A stretch of 64,000 nt of DNA from Ferrovibrio sp. MS7 (GTDB lineage: Bacteria > Pseudomonadota > Alphaproteobacteria > Ferrovibrionales > Ferrovibrionaceae). Below are positions 52,675 through 61,227 of the stretch, piece by piece (position 1 is the first letter of the stretch; the number at the start of each line of letters is the position of its first letter). The stretch is from contig NZ_JBBKBA010000001.1 of the NCBI RefSeq assembly GCF_038404985.1, forward strand, positions 586,001 to 650,000, in the 5' to 3' direction. Both the position numbers and the translations under genes were made by a program. The notes below the pieces were generated by a model, which saw only the letters and a list, made by a program, of their open reading frames with translations, did not search any database and was not told where the DNA came from.

Positions 52675-53615
52675 CAGGGGAGGTTGAAAAAATCCGGGCC
52701 GGCCCGGCGCTTCAATTCATCGCCGGCATCCTGGCCCATTGCCACGCCATCCTGGCCCTGGCGTTCGGTTTCGAGCAGTTCGCTGCCATCGGGCCGCGCG
52801 ATGGCGGCGCGCAGGCGCATCGAGCCGTCATCCTGCAATTCCGCCAATGCCGCAATTGGCGTGCGGCAGGAACCATCGAGGATGGCGAGCAGGCTGCGCT
52901 CGGCCTCGACGCGGCGGCGCGTCGGCGCATCGTCGAGCGGTTTGAGCAACGTCAGCACGCGGGCATCATTCTCGCGGCATTCGATGCCAATGGCGCCCTG
53001 CGCCACCGCCGGCAGCATCACCGAGGGCGGCAGCACGGTCATGCCTCCGGGCAGGATATTCAGCCGCCGCAGGCCGGCCAGGGCGAGGAAGGTGGCGGCG
53101 ACGCGGCCTTCCGCCAGGCGACCCAAGCGTGTCTGCACATTGCCACGGAAATTCACCACCTCGAGATCGGGACGGCGGGCCAGCAGGAAAGCCTTGCGCC
53201 GCAGCGACGAGGTGCCGACCACCGCACCGCGCGGCAGATCATCGAAACTGGTGGGCGATGCCGCCAGCAGCACATCGCGCGGGTCTTCCCGTGGCAGATA
53301 GGCGGCCATGATCAGGCCGGCGGGCAACTGCGTCGGCATGTCCTTCATCGAATGCACGGCCAGATCGACGCTGCCATCCAGCAGCCCTTCCTCGATCTCC
53401 TTGGTGAACAGGCCCTTGCCGCCGGCTTCCGACAGTGCACGGTCCTGAATGCGGTCGCCGCTGGTCTTGATGATCGAGATGGCGATATCGGCTTCCGCCA
53501 GATCGGCATGGGCGCTGAGCAGGCGCTGGCGGGTTTCATGCGCCTGGGCCAGCGCCAGCGGCGAGCCGCGCGTGCCGATGGTGAGCAGGGCCTTGCCTTG
53601 ATGCGGGACCATCAT
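52674..53615 (-). CDS. hemC: Porphobilinogen deaminase (hydroxymethylbilane synthase)
   Basis: A 313-residue HemC that polymerises four porphobilinogens. Conserved parts: TIGTRGSPLALAQAHETRQR, the active-site HSMKDMPT with preceding DLAV, GTSSLRRKAFL, and the dipyrromethane-cofactor cysteine in LDGSCRTPIAA. Two adjacent ATGs (53615 and 53612) are possible starts. It is divergent from tsaD with only 17 bases between the start codons, so the two promoters must overlap each other's gene ends. Confidence 0.96.
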   Translation of the reverse strand: MMVPHQGKALLTIGTRGSPLALAQAHETRQRLLSAHADLAEADIAISIIKTSGDRIQDRALSEAGGKGLFTKEIEEGLLDGSVDLAVHSMKDMPTQLPAGLIMAAYLPREDPRDVLLAASPTSFDDLPRGAVVGTSSLRRKAFLLARRPDLEVVNFRGNVQTRLGRLAEGRVAATFLALAGLRRLNILPGGMTVLPPSVMLPAVAQGAIGIECRENDARVLTLLKPLDDAPTRRRVEAERSLLAILDGSCRTPIAALAELQDDGSMRLRAAIARPDGSELLETERQGQDGVAMGQDAGDELKRRAGPDFFNLP

Positions 53616-53632
53616 GATGCTAACTCAAATCC

Positions 53633-54703
53633 ATGCTTGTTCTGGGTATCGAGACCAGTTGCGACGAAACCGCCTGCGCCGTGGTGCGCGACAACGCGGC
53701 GCCGGCCGACCGTATCCTTTCCCATAGCCTGTTTTCGCAGGTGAGGGAACACGCGCCCTATGGCGGCGTGGTGCCGGAAATCGCCTCCCGCGCCCATATC
53801 GAGCATCTCGATTTCCTGGTGGACGAAGCGCTGAAATCCGCCGGAATCGAGCTGGATCAGGTGGATGCCATCGCCGCCACCGCCGGGCCGGGCCTGATCG
53901 GCGGCGTGATGGTGGGGCTGATGACCGCCAAGGCGCTGGCCTATGCAACCGGCAAGCCGCTGATCGCCGTGAACCACCTGGAGGGCCATGCGCTCTCCGC
54001 CCGGCTGTCGGATGACACGCCGTTCCCCTATCTGCTGCTGCTGGTTTCCGGCGGCCATTGCCAGTTCCTCGCCGTCGAGGAGGTCGGCCGCTACCAGCGG
54101 CTTGGCACCACCATCGACGATGCCGTGGGCGAGGCGTTCGACAAGACCGCCAAGCTGCTCGGCCTCGGCTATCCCGGCGGCCCGGCCATTGAGCGGCTGG
54201 CCCGCCAGGGCGATGCGCAGCGGTTTCCGCTGCCGCGCCCGCTCAAGGGCAAACCGGGCTGCGATTTCAGCTTTTCCGGCCTCAAGACCGCCGTGCGCCT
54301 GGTGCTGGAAAGCCTTGGCGATAGCCCTGCCGAACAGGACAAGGCCGATCTGGCGGCGAGCTTCCAGGCGGCGGTGCTGGATGTGATCATCGACCGCACG
54401 CGCCATGCCATCGCTGCCTTCGACAGCATCCACGGCTCGAAAGGCCGTCATCTGGTGGTGGCCGGCGGCGTGGCAGCCAACGCGGCGTTGCGCGACAGCC
54501 TGCGCCAGCTCGCGGAAAAAAGCGGCATGAGCCTGAGCGTGCCGCCGCCCCGGCTCTGCACCGATAATGGTGCCATGATCGCCTGGGTCGGCCTGGAACG
54601 CCTGCGCCGTGGCCTCACCGATGGCCTTGACGTCTCCGCCCGCGCCCGCTGGCCGCTGGATCCGGCAGCGGAAGCCAAGCCCTTCGCCGGCGCTAAAGCA
54701 TGA
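53633..54703 (+). CDS. tsaD: tRNA N6-adenosine threonylcarbamoyltransferase TsaD
   Basis: A 356-residue protein of the Kae1/TsaD ASKHA family. With TsaB and TsaE it installs t6A on tRNAs reading ANN codons. Motifs: [16 protein letters not shown] at the start, the metal-binding [21 protein letters not shown] and the phosphate-binding [13 protein letters not shown]. Length is typical. It overlaps gpsA by four bases (ATGA). The tsaD-gpsA-EVE order, facing hemC, is common in Alphaproteobacteria. Confidence 0.97.
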   Translation: MLVLGIETSCDETACAVVRDNAAPADRILSHSLFSQVREHAPYGGVVPEIASRAHIEHLDFLVDEALKSAGIELDQVDAIAATAGPGLIGGVMVGLMTAKALAYATGKPLIAVNHLEGHALSARLSDDTPFPYLLLLVSGGHCQFLAVEEVGRYQRLGTTIDDAVGEAFDKTAKLLGLGYPGGPAIERLARQGDAQRFPLPRPLKGKPGCDFSFSGLKTAVRLVLESLGDSPAEQDKADLAASFQAAVLDVIIDRTRHAIAAFDSIHGSKGRHLVVAGGVAANAALRDSLRQLAEKSGMSLSVPPPRLCTDNGAMIAWVGLERLRRGLTDGLDVSARARWPLDPAAEAKPFAGAKA

Positions 54704-55701
54704 TGGACCAAGGCATGAAGCGCATCGGCCTCCACCGTATTGGCATCCTGGGTGCCGGCGCCTGGGGCACGGCGCTGGCGGCATTGGCGGCCGAGAAGGG
54801 CGAGGCGGTGCTCTGGGCGCGCGGTGCCGGGCTCGCCGCCGAGATCAATGCGACTAAGCGCAACGAACCCTATCTGCCCGGCATCGCCTTGCCGGATAGC
54901 CTCAAGGCCACGGCTTCGCTGGATGAGCTGAAAGCCTGCGACGCCATCCTGCTGGCGATGCCGTCGCAGACCGCGCGCCACTATGCCGGCCTGCTGGGCG
55001 CGGGCAAACCGCTGGTGCTGACCGCCAAGGGCATCGAGATCGAGAGCGGCAAGCTGCTGAGCCAGGTGATCGAGGAAGCCGCGCCGGGCGCGCCTTTGGC
55101 CGTGCTCACCGGACCGACCTTCGCCGCCGAGGTAGCGCGCGGCCTGCCAGCGGCGGCGACGCTGGCCTGTGCCAATACCGAGCTGGCGCAGGCCCTGTCC
55201 GAACGCCTGTCGCGGCCGACCTTCCGGCTCTATGCCGGCGATGACATCATCGGCGCGCAGATCGGCGGCGCGGTGAAGAATGTGCTGGCGATTGCCTGTG
55301 GCATCGTCATCGGCCGGCAACTGGGCGACAATGCCCGCGCCGCGCTGATCACGCGCGGCCTTGCCGAGATGGCGCGGCTTTGCCAGGCGCTCGGCGGCCG
55401 GCCCGATACCATGATGGGCCTCTCCGGTCTCGGCGACCTGGTGCTGACCTGCTCCGGGCCGCAATCGCGCAACCTGTCGCTCGGGCTGGCGCTTGGTCAA
55501 GACAAGACTCTCCAGGAATATCAGGCCGGCAAGCGCAGCATCGCCGAAGGCCAGTTCACTGCGCGCGCGCTGCATGGCCTCTGCGCCCGGCTTGGCCTCG
55601 ACATGCCGATCTCGGCCGCCGTGCATGCCATCCTGCATCAAGGCGCCGCAATTGACACAACAATCGCCGCGCTGCTGGCGCGCCCGCTCAAGACGGAGTG
55701 A
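54700..55701 (+). CDS. gpsA: NAD(P)H-dependent glycerol-3-phosphate dehydrogenase
   Basis: A 333-residue GpsA, which reduces dihydroxyacetone phosphate to sn-glycerol 3-phosphate for phospholipids. NAD(P)-binding [13 protein letters not shown], the lysine motifs VLTAKGIE and [12 protein letters not shown], and [12 protein letters not shown] are present. Possible starts are 54700 (ATG overlapping tsaD stop), 54703 and 54715; the glycine-rich strand begins well after all three. Confidence 0.95.
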   Translation: MMDQGMKRIGLHRIGILGAGAWGTALAALAAEKGEAVLWARGAGLAAEINATKRNEPYLPGIALPDSLKATASLDELKACDAILLAMPSQTARHYAGLLGAGKPLVLTAKGIEIESGKLLSQVIEEAAPGAPLAVLTGPTFAAEVARGLPAAATLACANTELAQALSERLSRPTFRLYAGDDIIGAQIGGAVKNVLAIACGIVIGRQLGDNARAALITRGLAEMARLCQALGGRPDTMMGLSGLGDLVLTCSGPQSRNLSLGLALGQDKTLQEYQAGKRSIAEGQFTARALHGLCARLGLDMPISAAVHAILHQGAAIDTTIAALLARPLKTE

Positions 55702-55704
55702 AAA

Positions 55705-56118
55705 ATGAAATACTGGCTGATGAAATCGGAGCCGTCCGCCTGGGGCTGGGACGACCAGGTGAAGAAGGGCGTGGAAAGCTGGAATGGCGTGCGCAACTAC
55801 CAGGCCGCCAACAACATGAAGGCGATGAAGCTGGGCGACCGCTGCTTCTTCTATCACTCGGTGGAGGAAAAACAGATCGTCGGCATCGTGGAAGTGGCGA
55901 AGGAATACTATCCCGACCCGACCGACGAGAGCGGCCGCTTCGGCATGGTGGATGTGAAAACGCTGATGCCGGTGAAAAAGCCGGTGACGCTGGAGCAGAT
56001 TAAGCACGAGCCGAAACTGGCGCATCTGCCGCTGATCAAGCAGTCGCGCCTTTCGGTGATGCCGATTGACGCGCCAAGCTGGAAGCTGCTCTGCCAGATG
56101 GCCGGCGTGAAGGCGTAA
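55705..56118 (+). CDS. EVE-domain protein (DUF55, thymocyte-nuclear-protein-like)
   Basis: A 137-residue EVE-domain protein: it opens with YWLMKSEPSAWGWDDQVKKG and continues with GVRNYQAANNMKAMKLGDRCFFYHS, both family hallmarks of the PUA-like fold that binds modified bases in DNA or RNA. It follows gpsA by three bases with a GGAG leader, so it belongs to the tsaD operon. That fits a role near modified nucleic acids, though direct function is unproven. Confidence 0.92.
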   Translation: MKYWLMKSEPSAWGWDDQVKKGVESWNGVRNYQAANNMKAMKLGDRCFFYHSVEEKQIVGIVEVAKEYYPDPTDESGRFGMVDVKTLMPVKKPVTLEQIKHEPKLAHLPLIKQSRLSVMPIDAPSWKLLCQMAGVKA

Positions 56119-56135
56119 TGGGGATGAATAGTTCT

Positions 56136-56206
56136 GTCACTCTCGCGCAAGCGAGAGTCCCATTTCATGCAAGACGCAATGGGATTCCCGCTTGCGCGGG
56201 AATGAC
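56136..56206. repeat. Composite palindromic repeat (REP/BIME-like)
   Basis: Three nested hairpins: ctctcgc/gcgagag around gcaa, cccatt/aatggg in the middle, and attcccgc/gcgggaat around ttgc. The element begins gtca and ends tgac. It fills the gap between the EVE and Rieske genes and may serve as a transcription stop or mRNA stabiliser. Confidence 0.8.
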
Positions 56207-56223
56207 AAGCAGGGCTGCAAGCC

Positions 56224-56568
56224 ATGCGCCCTGAACCCGGCACGCGGCTGATCGAATTCAGTGTGCTGGAAGAGCCCGGCGCCAAGGAATTCAGCTTTGG
56301 CGAGGGCAAGCAGCGGTTCGAACTGTTCGTGCTGCGCTGGCAGGGACAGTTGCTGGCCTATGAGAATGTCTGCCCGCATGCGCGCACGCCGCTGAACTGG
56401 CGGCCCGGCGCCTTCTTCACCCGCGAAAAAAGCGCGCTGATGTGCGCCACCCATGGCGCGCAGTTCGATGCCCTGACCGGGCAATGCTTTCTGGGTCCGT
56501 GCAAGAACCGGTCGCTGACCCGTTTCCCGGTGCGGCTGGACGACGACGGCTGGGTGGTGGCTGCTTAG
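56224..56568 (+). CDS. Rieske [2Fe-2S] ferredoxin-like protein
   Basis: A 114-residue single Rieske domain. Cluster ligands are C-P-H in ENVCPHARTPLNW and C-x2-H in LMCATHGAQFD, followed by the closing LTGQCFLGPCKNRSLTRFPV. Small Rieske proteins pass electrons to oxygenases or regulate flavoproteins; no oxygenase is adjacent, so the partner is unknown. No strong ribosome site is seen before 56224. Its stop overlaps the stop of the convergent pentapeptide-repeat gene. Confidence 0.9.
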   Translation: MRPEPGTRLIEFSVLEEPGAKEFSFGEGKQRFELFVLRWQGQLLAYENVCPHARTPLNWRPGAFFTREKSALMCATHGAQFDALTGQCFLGPCKNRSLTRFPVRLDDDGWVVAA

Positions 56569-57806
56569 GAGGCGGCCTGTTCCGGCGCGCCGACGCAGTT
56601 GCGGTAGCTCACCGCATCGAGGATGGCGCCGCCGAAATCGACCTGGCTCAGATCGACGCCTTCGAATTCAGCGCCGGTGAGATCAGCCTGGCGGAACACC
56701 GCGCCAGCAAGCTGGGGATGCATGCGCCGCCCGGTCGGCTTGCCATCGACGCCATAGATATCGACGCCGAAGAATTGCGCACCGCGCAGCCGGGCACCGG
56801 AAAGATCGGTGCGTGACATATCGACGCCGTGCAGAGCGGCATGGTCGAACCGCGCGCCGCGCAGGCTGGCGCCGGTGAACACGGTGAACAGCAATTGCGC
56901 ATCGTCGAAGATCGCACCGGTGAGCTTGGCACCGGAGAGATCGGCGGCGCGCAGGTCGCAGGAGCCGAAATTCTGCCCCGTCAGATCCTCGCCGCGGAAC
57001 ACCGCGCGTTCGCCGGTGGCGCCCTGCGAGGCGATCCACTGGCTATGCGCCTCCAGCTTCACGGCAACATCGGCGGGCAGGTCGCTGCTCTTGCGGTAGA
57101 TGGCGCCTTCCAGCTTGGCATTGCCCATCTTCGCCTTGGTGAGATCGACATTGCGCAAATTGGCGCCGCGCAGGTCGGCGCCATCGAAATTGGCGCCGTC
57201 CACCTTGGCGCCCATCAGGTTGGCATCTTTCAGCCGCGCACCGGCGAAATTGGCGCCCGTGAGATCGGCGCCGGAGAAATTCGCCGCATATAGTTCGGCG
57301 GTGGCGAAATTCGCCTCCTTGGCCGAGGCAACGGCGAACTTGGCCTGATCGAGCTGCGCGCCCTTGAAGTCGGCGCCGTCGATCTTGGCGTCGGTCAGGT
57401 CGGTAGCGACGAGGCGGCTTTCGCTCTTGCCATCGGCGCTGGTGCGCATGAACTGGCCGGGCCGCATGTCGGCCTGGGCAAAGGACGCCTTGCGCATCTT
57501 GGCCGAGCCGAAATAGACGCCACGCAGGTCGGCGCGGTCGAATACAGCACCGGTCAGGTCGCAGCGGCCGAAATCGGCGCCGAACAGATCGGTGCGGCGG
57601 AATTCGGTTTCGCGCAGATCGGAATTGGTGAAAATGCAGCCGGGCAGCACCGCATCGGAAAAATTCAGCTTGGTGAGAACGAACCCGGCCAGCCGCTGGC
57701 CGCGCAATTGCAGCCGTGCGCCGTCGTTGCGGCGGCCCAAAAAGGCGGCGTGGCGCGAGAGCATGACCTGCACGTCGCGCGGCGGGTTAACAGGTGCGGC
57801 ACACAT
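56565..57806 (-). CDS. Pentapeptide-repeat protein
   Basis: A 413-residue protein made mostly of A(D/N)LXX-type pentapeptides, visible as ADLTGANFAGARLKDANLMG and GANFDGADLRGANLRNVDLT, in two blocks (about 50-230 and 270-370) split by a helical, charged segment. This folds as a right-handed quadrilateral beta-helix. The N-terminus RDVQVMLSRHAAFLGRRNDG matches bacterial relatives. The start at 57806 is tentative; 57764 is an alternative. Some relatives mimic DNA and bind gyrase, but most have no known role. Confidence 0.88.
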   Translation of the reverse strand: MCAAPVNPPRDVQVMLSRHAAFLGRRNDGARLQLRGQRLAGFVLTKLNFSDAVLPGCIFTNSDLRETEFRRTDLFGADFGRCDLTGAVFDRADLRGVYFGSAKMRKASFAQADMRPGQFMRTSADGKSESRLVATDLTDAKIDGADFKGAQLDQAKFAVASAKEANFATAELYAANFSGADLTGANFAGARLKDANLMGAKVDGANFDGADLRGANLRNVDLTKAKMGNAKLEGAIYRKSSDLPADVAVKLEAHSQWIASQGATGERAVFRGEDLTGQNFGSCDLRAADLSGAKLTGAIFDDAQLLFTVFTGASLRGARFDHAALHGVDMSRTDLSGARLRGAQFFGVDIYGVDGKPTGRRMHPQLAGAVFRQADLTGAEFEGVDLSQVDFGGAILDAVSYRNCVGAPEQAAS

Positions 57807-57905
57807 AGTAGGGTTGTTATGCCACGGCTTTGGCGCTGAACCAATGGTCACCAAGCTGGCGGCTGCCATGCGGATTTGCTATGGCTTTTGGGTCCGGACC
57901 CCAGC

Positions 57906-58754
57906 ATGACAGCCAAGAAAACCGTGCCGAGCAAGAAAACCGCCACCACGCCGCGCCAGCTCACCCTGGCGACCTGGAATATCAATTCGGTACGCGCCCG
58001 CCTGGCGCTGATGGATAGCTTCCTGCGGCAGTACAATCCCGACATTCTCTGCCTGCAGGAAACTAAAGTGCGGGATGATGAATTCCCGCATGATCTATTC
58101 GCCCAGCATGGCTACGCCCACCGGTTGATAAAAGGCCAGCCGGGCTATAACGGCGTGGCGATTTTCGGCCGCATGCCGCTGGAGTTGGCCGAGGCGAAGC
58201 AGCTCGTCGGACGCGATGACAAGCGCCATGTGGCAGCCCGGCTGGCCGACGGCACGGTGATACACAATTTCTATGTCCCGGCCGGCGGCGATATCCCAGA
58301 TGTGACGAAAAATGACAAATTCGCCCACAAGCTCGATGTGCTGGCGGAAATGACTGCCTGGTCGAAGGCGCTGAAGACCAAGGGCCGCCAGCATATCCTG
58401 GTAGGCGACCTGAACATCGCGCCGCTGGAAAGCGATGTATGGTCGCACAAGCAGTTGCTCGACGTGGTCAGCCACACGCCGGTCGAGACCGAGGGGCTGC
58501 TGAAACTCCAGGCCAGCCATGGCTGGGTTGACGCGGTGCGGCATTTCACGCCGGCCAGTGAGAAACTGTTTTCCTGGTGGAGCTACCGTTCGCCGGACTG
58601 GGAGAAGGCCGACAAGGGCCGCCGCCTCGATCATGTCTGGGTCAGCCAGGATCTCGCCCCGCGGCTGAAGGCGGCACAGGTGGCCAAGGCGATGCGCGGC
58701 CAGGAAAAGGCCTCCGACCATGCCCCGGTGCTGGTGACGCTGAATCTCGACTAG
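57906..58754 (+). CDS. xth: Exodeoxyribonuclease III family protein
   Basis: A 282-residue endonuclease/exonuclease/phosphatase-fold protein. ATWNINSVRARL, DILCLQETKVRDDEFP, the VGDLNIAP motif and the catalytic SDHAPVLVTL end are all present, as in ExoIII/AP endonucleases that repair abasic sites. The start at 57906 was chosen; the first 17 residues are Lys/Thr-rich and add nothing to the fold. It is divergent from the pentapeptide gene. Confidence 0.93.
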   Translation: MTAKKTVPSKKTATTPRQLTLATWNINSVRARLALMDSFLRQYNPDILCLQETKVRDDEFPHDLFAQHGYAHRLIKGQPGYNGVAIFGRMPLELAEAKQLVGRDDKRHVAARLADGTVIHNFYVPAGGDIPDVTKNDKFAHKLDVLAEMTAWSKALKTKGRQHILVGDLNIAPLESDVWSHKQLLDVVSHTPVETEGLLKLQASHGWVDAVRHFTPASEKLFSWWSYRSPDWEKADKGRRLDHVWVSQDLAPRLKAAQVAKAMRGQEKASDHAPVLVTLNLD

Positions 58755-58868
58755 GCGATCTCGGCTGAAGCTTCACCCTTCGGGCGCTTGGCTAGTTCCG
58801 GGCACGCTGCTAGGCTTCCCCCCGCGTCGTACACAAACACCACATAGAGTGGCACCGATGGGGGCAAT

Positions 58869-59483
58869 ATGAACTGGGCAAAACGGCGGCTGCTGGCCGC
58901 GAGCGCTGCAATGCTGCTGGGTCTCGGCCTGGCCGGCTGCGTCACCACCGAGAAGGAAGCCGTCTATAGCGGCCCGCCGCAGATCGCCGCGCCGCAGCCC
59001 AGCGCCGCGCAGCTCAGGCCCGGCCTCGCCACCACCTATTACAGCGGCACCTACGACCATATCGACAACATGCCGCAGGGCACGCGCGGCAAGGCCCAGG
59101 GCACGCCCGGCCCGGCGATCACGCAGCTTGAGGCCGTATCGTCGCGCGGCCGCGTCTTCGACGCCAAGACCGACATCTTCTACGGCATCCGCTTCGAGGG
59201 CTATGTGCTGCTCGACAAGCCCGGCCGTTACGGCTTTGCTTCACGCACCAACGACGGCGGCCGCTCCTGGGTCGGCAATGTGATGGTTTCCGATGACCCG
59301 GAACCACATCCGGAGCGCACCACGCCGATGAAGTTCATCGACATCGCCCAGCCGGGCTATTACCCGATCGTGATCATGTATTACCAGAAGCGCGACTCTG
59401 CGGCCTTCGCCTATTTCTGGCAGCCGCCGGGCGCCGCTGCGCCGAGCATCCTGCCGCCGAGCGCGATCTCGCACATGCCGTAA
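58869..59483 (+). CDS. Lipoprotein with PA14-like domain
   Basis: A 204-residue protein with a lipobox (LLGLGLAGCVTT, Cys24) and a beta-rich region FYGIRFEGYVLLDKPGRYGF ... SWVGNVMVSDDP ... GYYPIVIMYYQKRDSAAFAY that resembles the PA14 carbohydrate-binding fold. Lipid-anchored PA14 proteins often bind glycans at the cell surface. It stands alone and is followed by a strong terminator at 59507. Confidence 0.8.
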   Translation: MNWAKRRLLAASAAMLLGLGLAGCVTTEKEAVYSGPPQIAAPQPSAAQLRPGLATTYYSGTYDHIDNMPQGTRGKAQGTPGPAITQLEAVSSRGRVFDAKTDIFYGIRFEGYVLLDKPGRYGFASRTNDGGRSWVGNVMVSDDPEPHPERTTPMKFIDIAQPGYYPIVIMYYQKRDSAAFAYFWQPPGAAAPSILPPSAISHMP

Positions 59484-59506
59484 ATTTTCGGCCATCCGGC
59501 TAAAGC

Positions 59507-59539
59507 AAAACACCCCCGGCAAAACCGGGGGTGTTTTTT
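59507..59539 (+). terminator. Rho-independent terminator after the PA14-like lipoprotein
   Basis: Stem cacccccgg/ccgggggtg (extended by an A-run pairing with a T-run) around a caaaa loop, then tttttt. It lies 24 bases after the stop codon and should also stop transcripts from the other side. Confidence 0.93.
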
Positions 59540-59553
59540 GTTCATCTCCATTC

Positions 59554-59582
59554 GTCATGCCCGGATCAAGTACGGGCATGAC
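59554..59582. repeat. REP-like palindrome
   Basis: Perfect 10-bp arms gtcatgcccg/cgggcatgac around a nine-base loop. It is a dispersed element of a kind common in Alphaproteobacteria and lies between the terminator and the convergent CHAD gene. Confidence 0.75.
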
Positions 59583-59600
59583 AAGAGTAATTGAAAACCG

Positions 59601-61073
59601 TCACACCTGCGGCAGGGCGTCGCGCCAATAGGGCTTGAGCGCGGTATAGGCTTTCCAGGCCGGACCGAGCTGGCTGAGCTGCATGCTCTGGCGTGCCGCG
59701 AACCAGCCGGCGATGGCCGCCGCCGCCGCATCCTCGCCGGCAGCACCGAGGATGCCGCCGAGCAGTTCATCGCCCACCGCCGCATCGTTCAGCGCACCGA
59801 GCGTATCCTGCAGCCGGGCCAGTGCCATGGCGGAAAACTTCACCGGCTTCTTGGCGAAGAGATAGCGGAAGAATTCCGTGGCATAGCGCAGCTTCTTGGC
59901 GCGGATGCGCAGCCGGTGCAGTTCCGGCACGCTCAATTCGCCATGGCGTTCGCCGAGTTTCTTGAGCTTGCGGCGGCGCTGCCGCAGCGTGACGGCGGCA
60001 AAGGCGATGGCGGGCTGCAATGCCGCTTCATGCTGTGCCGGATCGAGCAGGGCGAGGGCTTCCGCCTCGCTCGCCGCCGCCAGCCGTTGCAGCCGCAGCA
60101 GCCATTGCGCGGCACGCGGCGAGGCCAGCGCGGAGAGCAACGCTTCCTGCGCCGCCTGACGGCGGGCATCAAGCAGGGTCTGGAGATGCTCCAGGCCCTT
60201 GATGCCGGGCTCGGCGGCGCGCAAAGGCTGCAACGTCTCCTCGATGAAAACATCGAGATCGCGGCGTTTGCCAAGCGGCGCGTTGAGCCAGCGCAGGTCG
60301 GCGATCAGTGTTTCGAGCCAGCTTGGCGGCAGGATCGGGCTGAAAATATCCAGCGCCGAACGCAGCCGGCGCAAGGCGACGCGCATCTGGTGCACGCCTT
60401 CGCTGTCGCGGCCCAGCAGCACGGCCTGGATGTTGGCTTCGAACTGCGCCAGGCAATGGCGCAGGATGGCACAGGCGGCGGCGATGGCGCTGTCGGTTTC
60501 CGGCAGCATGGGCGGGATTTCGCCGGCGCGCGCCGGCACCGGCGCGATCAGGCCGAGCCCACTGGCCAACGGCACCACAGCGGATGCGCCCAGCAGGCGC
60601 GGCTTGAAATCGCGACACAGCGACAGCGCCAGTTCGGCAGCCTTCGCCGCCGGCATGTCCTCGAAGCGCAGCACGGCAATCGCCTGGCGCTGGCGGCCGC
60701 GCGCCAGATCCAGGCGTTCGAGCAGCAGGCGGCCTTCAGCCAGCGGCAGCGTGATGCGCTCGACGCGGCCCTGGGCGAGAATTTCCAGCGCACCCAGCGC
60801 GGTGATATCGGGCAGTGGCGCGGCATTGGCCCGCCAGGGCAGCAGATGCGGCTCAGTGCCTTCATTGAGGCAGAGCCAGCCGGCCTGGATCAGTGCACGG
60901 CTGCCGTCTTCAGTGGGTGCCGTATCAACCAGGGCGATTTCGCGCCGCACCGTGGTGGCGCGGCCCTTGAGCAGGGTGGTGATCAGCGGATGCCGGCGCA
61001 GCCGCACCAGATCATCGGCAGCAATCCCCAGGCAGAGCGTGGTTTGGGGAACGGGTTCCTGGGTATCGGCCAT
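59601..61073 (-). CDS. CHAD-domain protein with CYTH-like N-terminus
   Basis: A 490-residue protein. The N-terminal half is a diverged CYTH/triphosphatase-like barrel, including TTVRREIALVDTAPTEDGSR, LALVD- and ERITLPLAEGRLLLERLD-like strands, but the signature EXEXK is not intact, so activity is doubtful. The C-terminal half is a clear CHAD domain with two histidine/basic helices: GVHQMRVALRRLRSALDIF and LHRLRIRAKKLRYATEFFRY, and LQDTLGALND. CHAD domains bind polyphosphate. Start 61073 gives a normal N-terminus. Confidence 0.87.
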   Translation of the reverse strand: MADTQEPVPQTTLCLGIAADDLVRLRRHPLITTLLKGRATTVRREIALVDTAPTEDGSRALIQAGWLCLNEGTEPHLLPWRANAAPLPDITALGALEILAQGRVERITLPLAEGRLLLERLDLARGRQRQAIAVLRFEDMPAAKAAELALSLCRDFKPRLLGASAVVPLASGLGLIAPVPARAGEIPPMLPETDSAIAAACAILRHCLAQFEANIQAVLLGRDSEGVHQMRVALRRLRSALDIFSPILPPSWLETLIADLRWLNAPLGKRRDLDVFIEETLQPLRAAEPGIKGLEHLQTLLDARRQAAQEALLSALASPRAAQWLLRLQRLAAASEAEALALLDPAQHEAALQPAIAFAAVTLRQRRRKLKKLGERHGELSVPELHRLRIRAKKLRYATEFFRYLFAKKPVKFSAMALARLQDTLGALNDAAVGDELLGGILGAAGEDAAAAAIAGWFAARQSMQLSQLGPAWKAYTALKPYWRDALPQV

Positions 61074-61227
61074 GGCGGCGGACTCTAGCGAGGCCAACGG
61101 CGAGTCTCAATCGCGTAGCGCAAAGGCTTATGCTGATTTAACATTTCTGCCCGCTACGGCATGGAACGCAGCGGGTAAATGTTTCCGTTTAATGACAATT
61201 CGGTGACACCGGGGCTGTCCTGCCCGG

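Noticed and set aside
56136-56206. Possible CRISPR repeat
   Set aside because: It is a single composite palindrome with no regular spacers, and no cas genes are in view.
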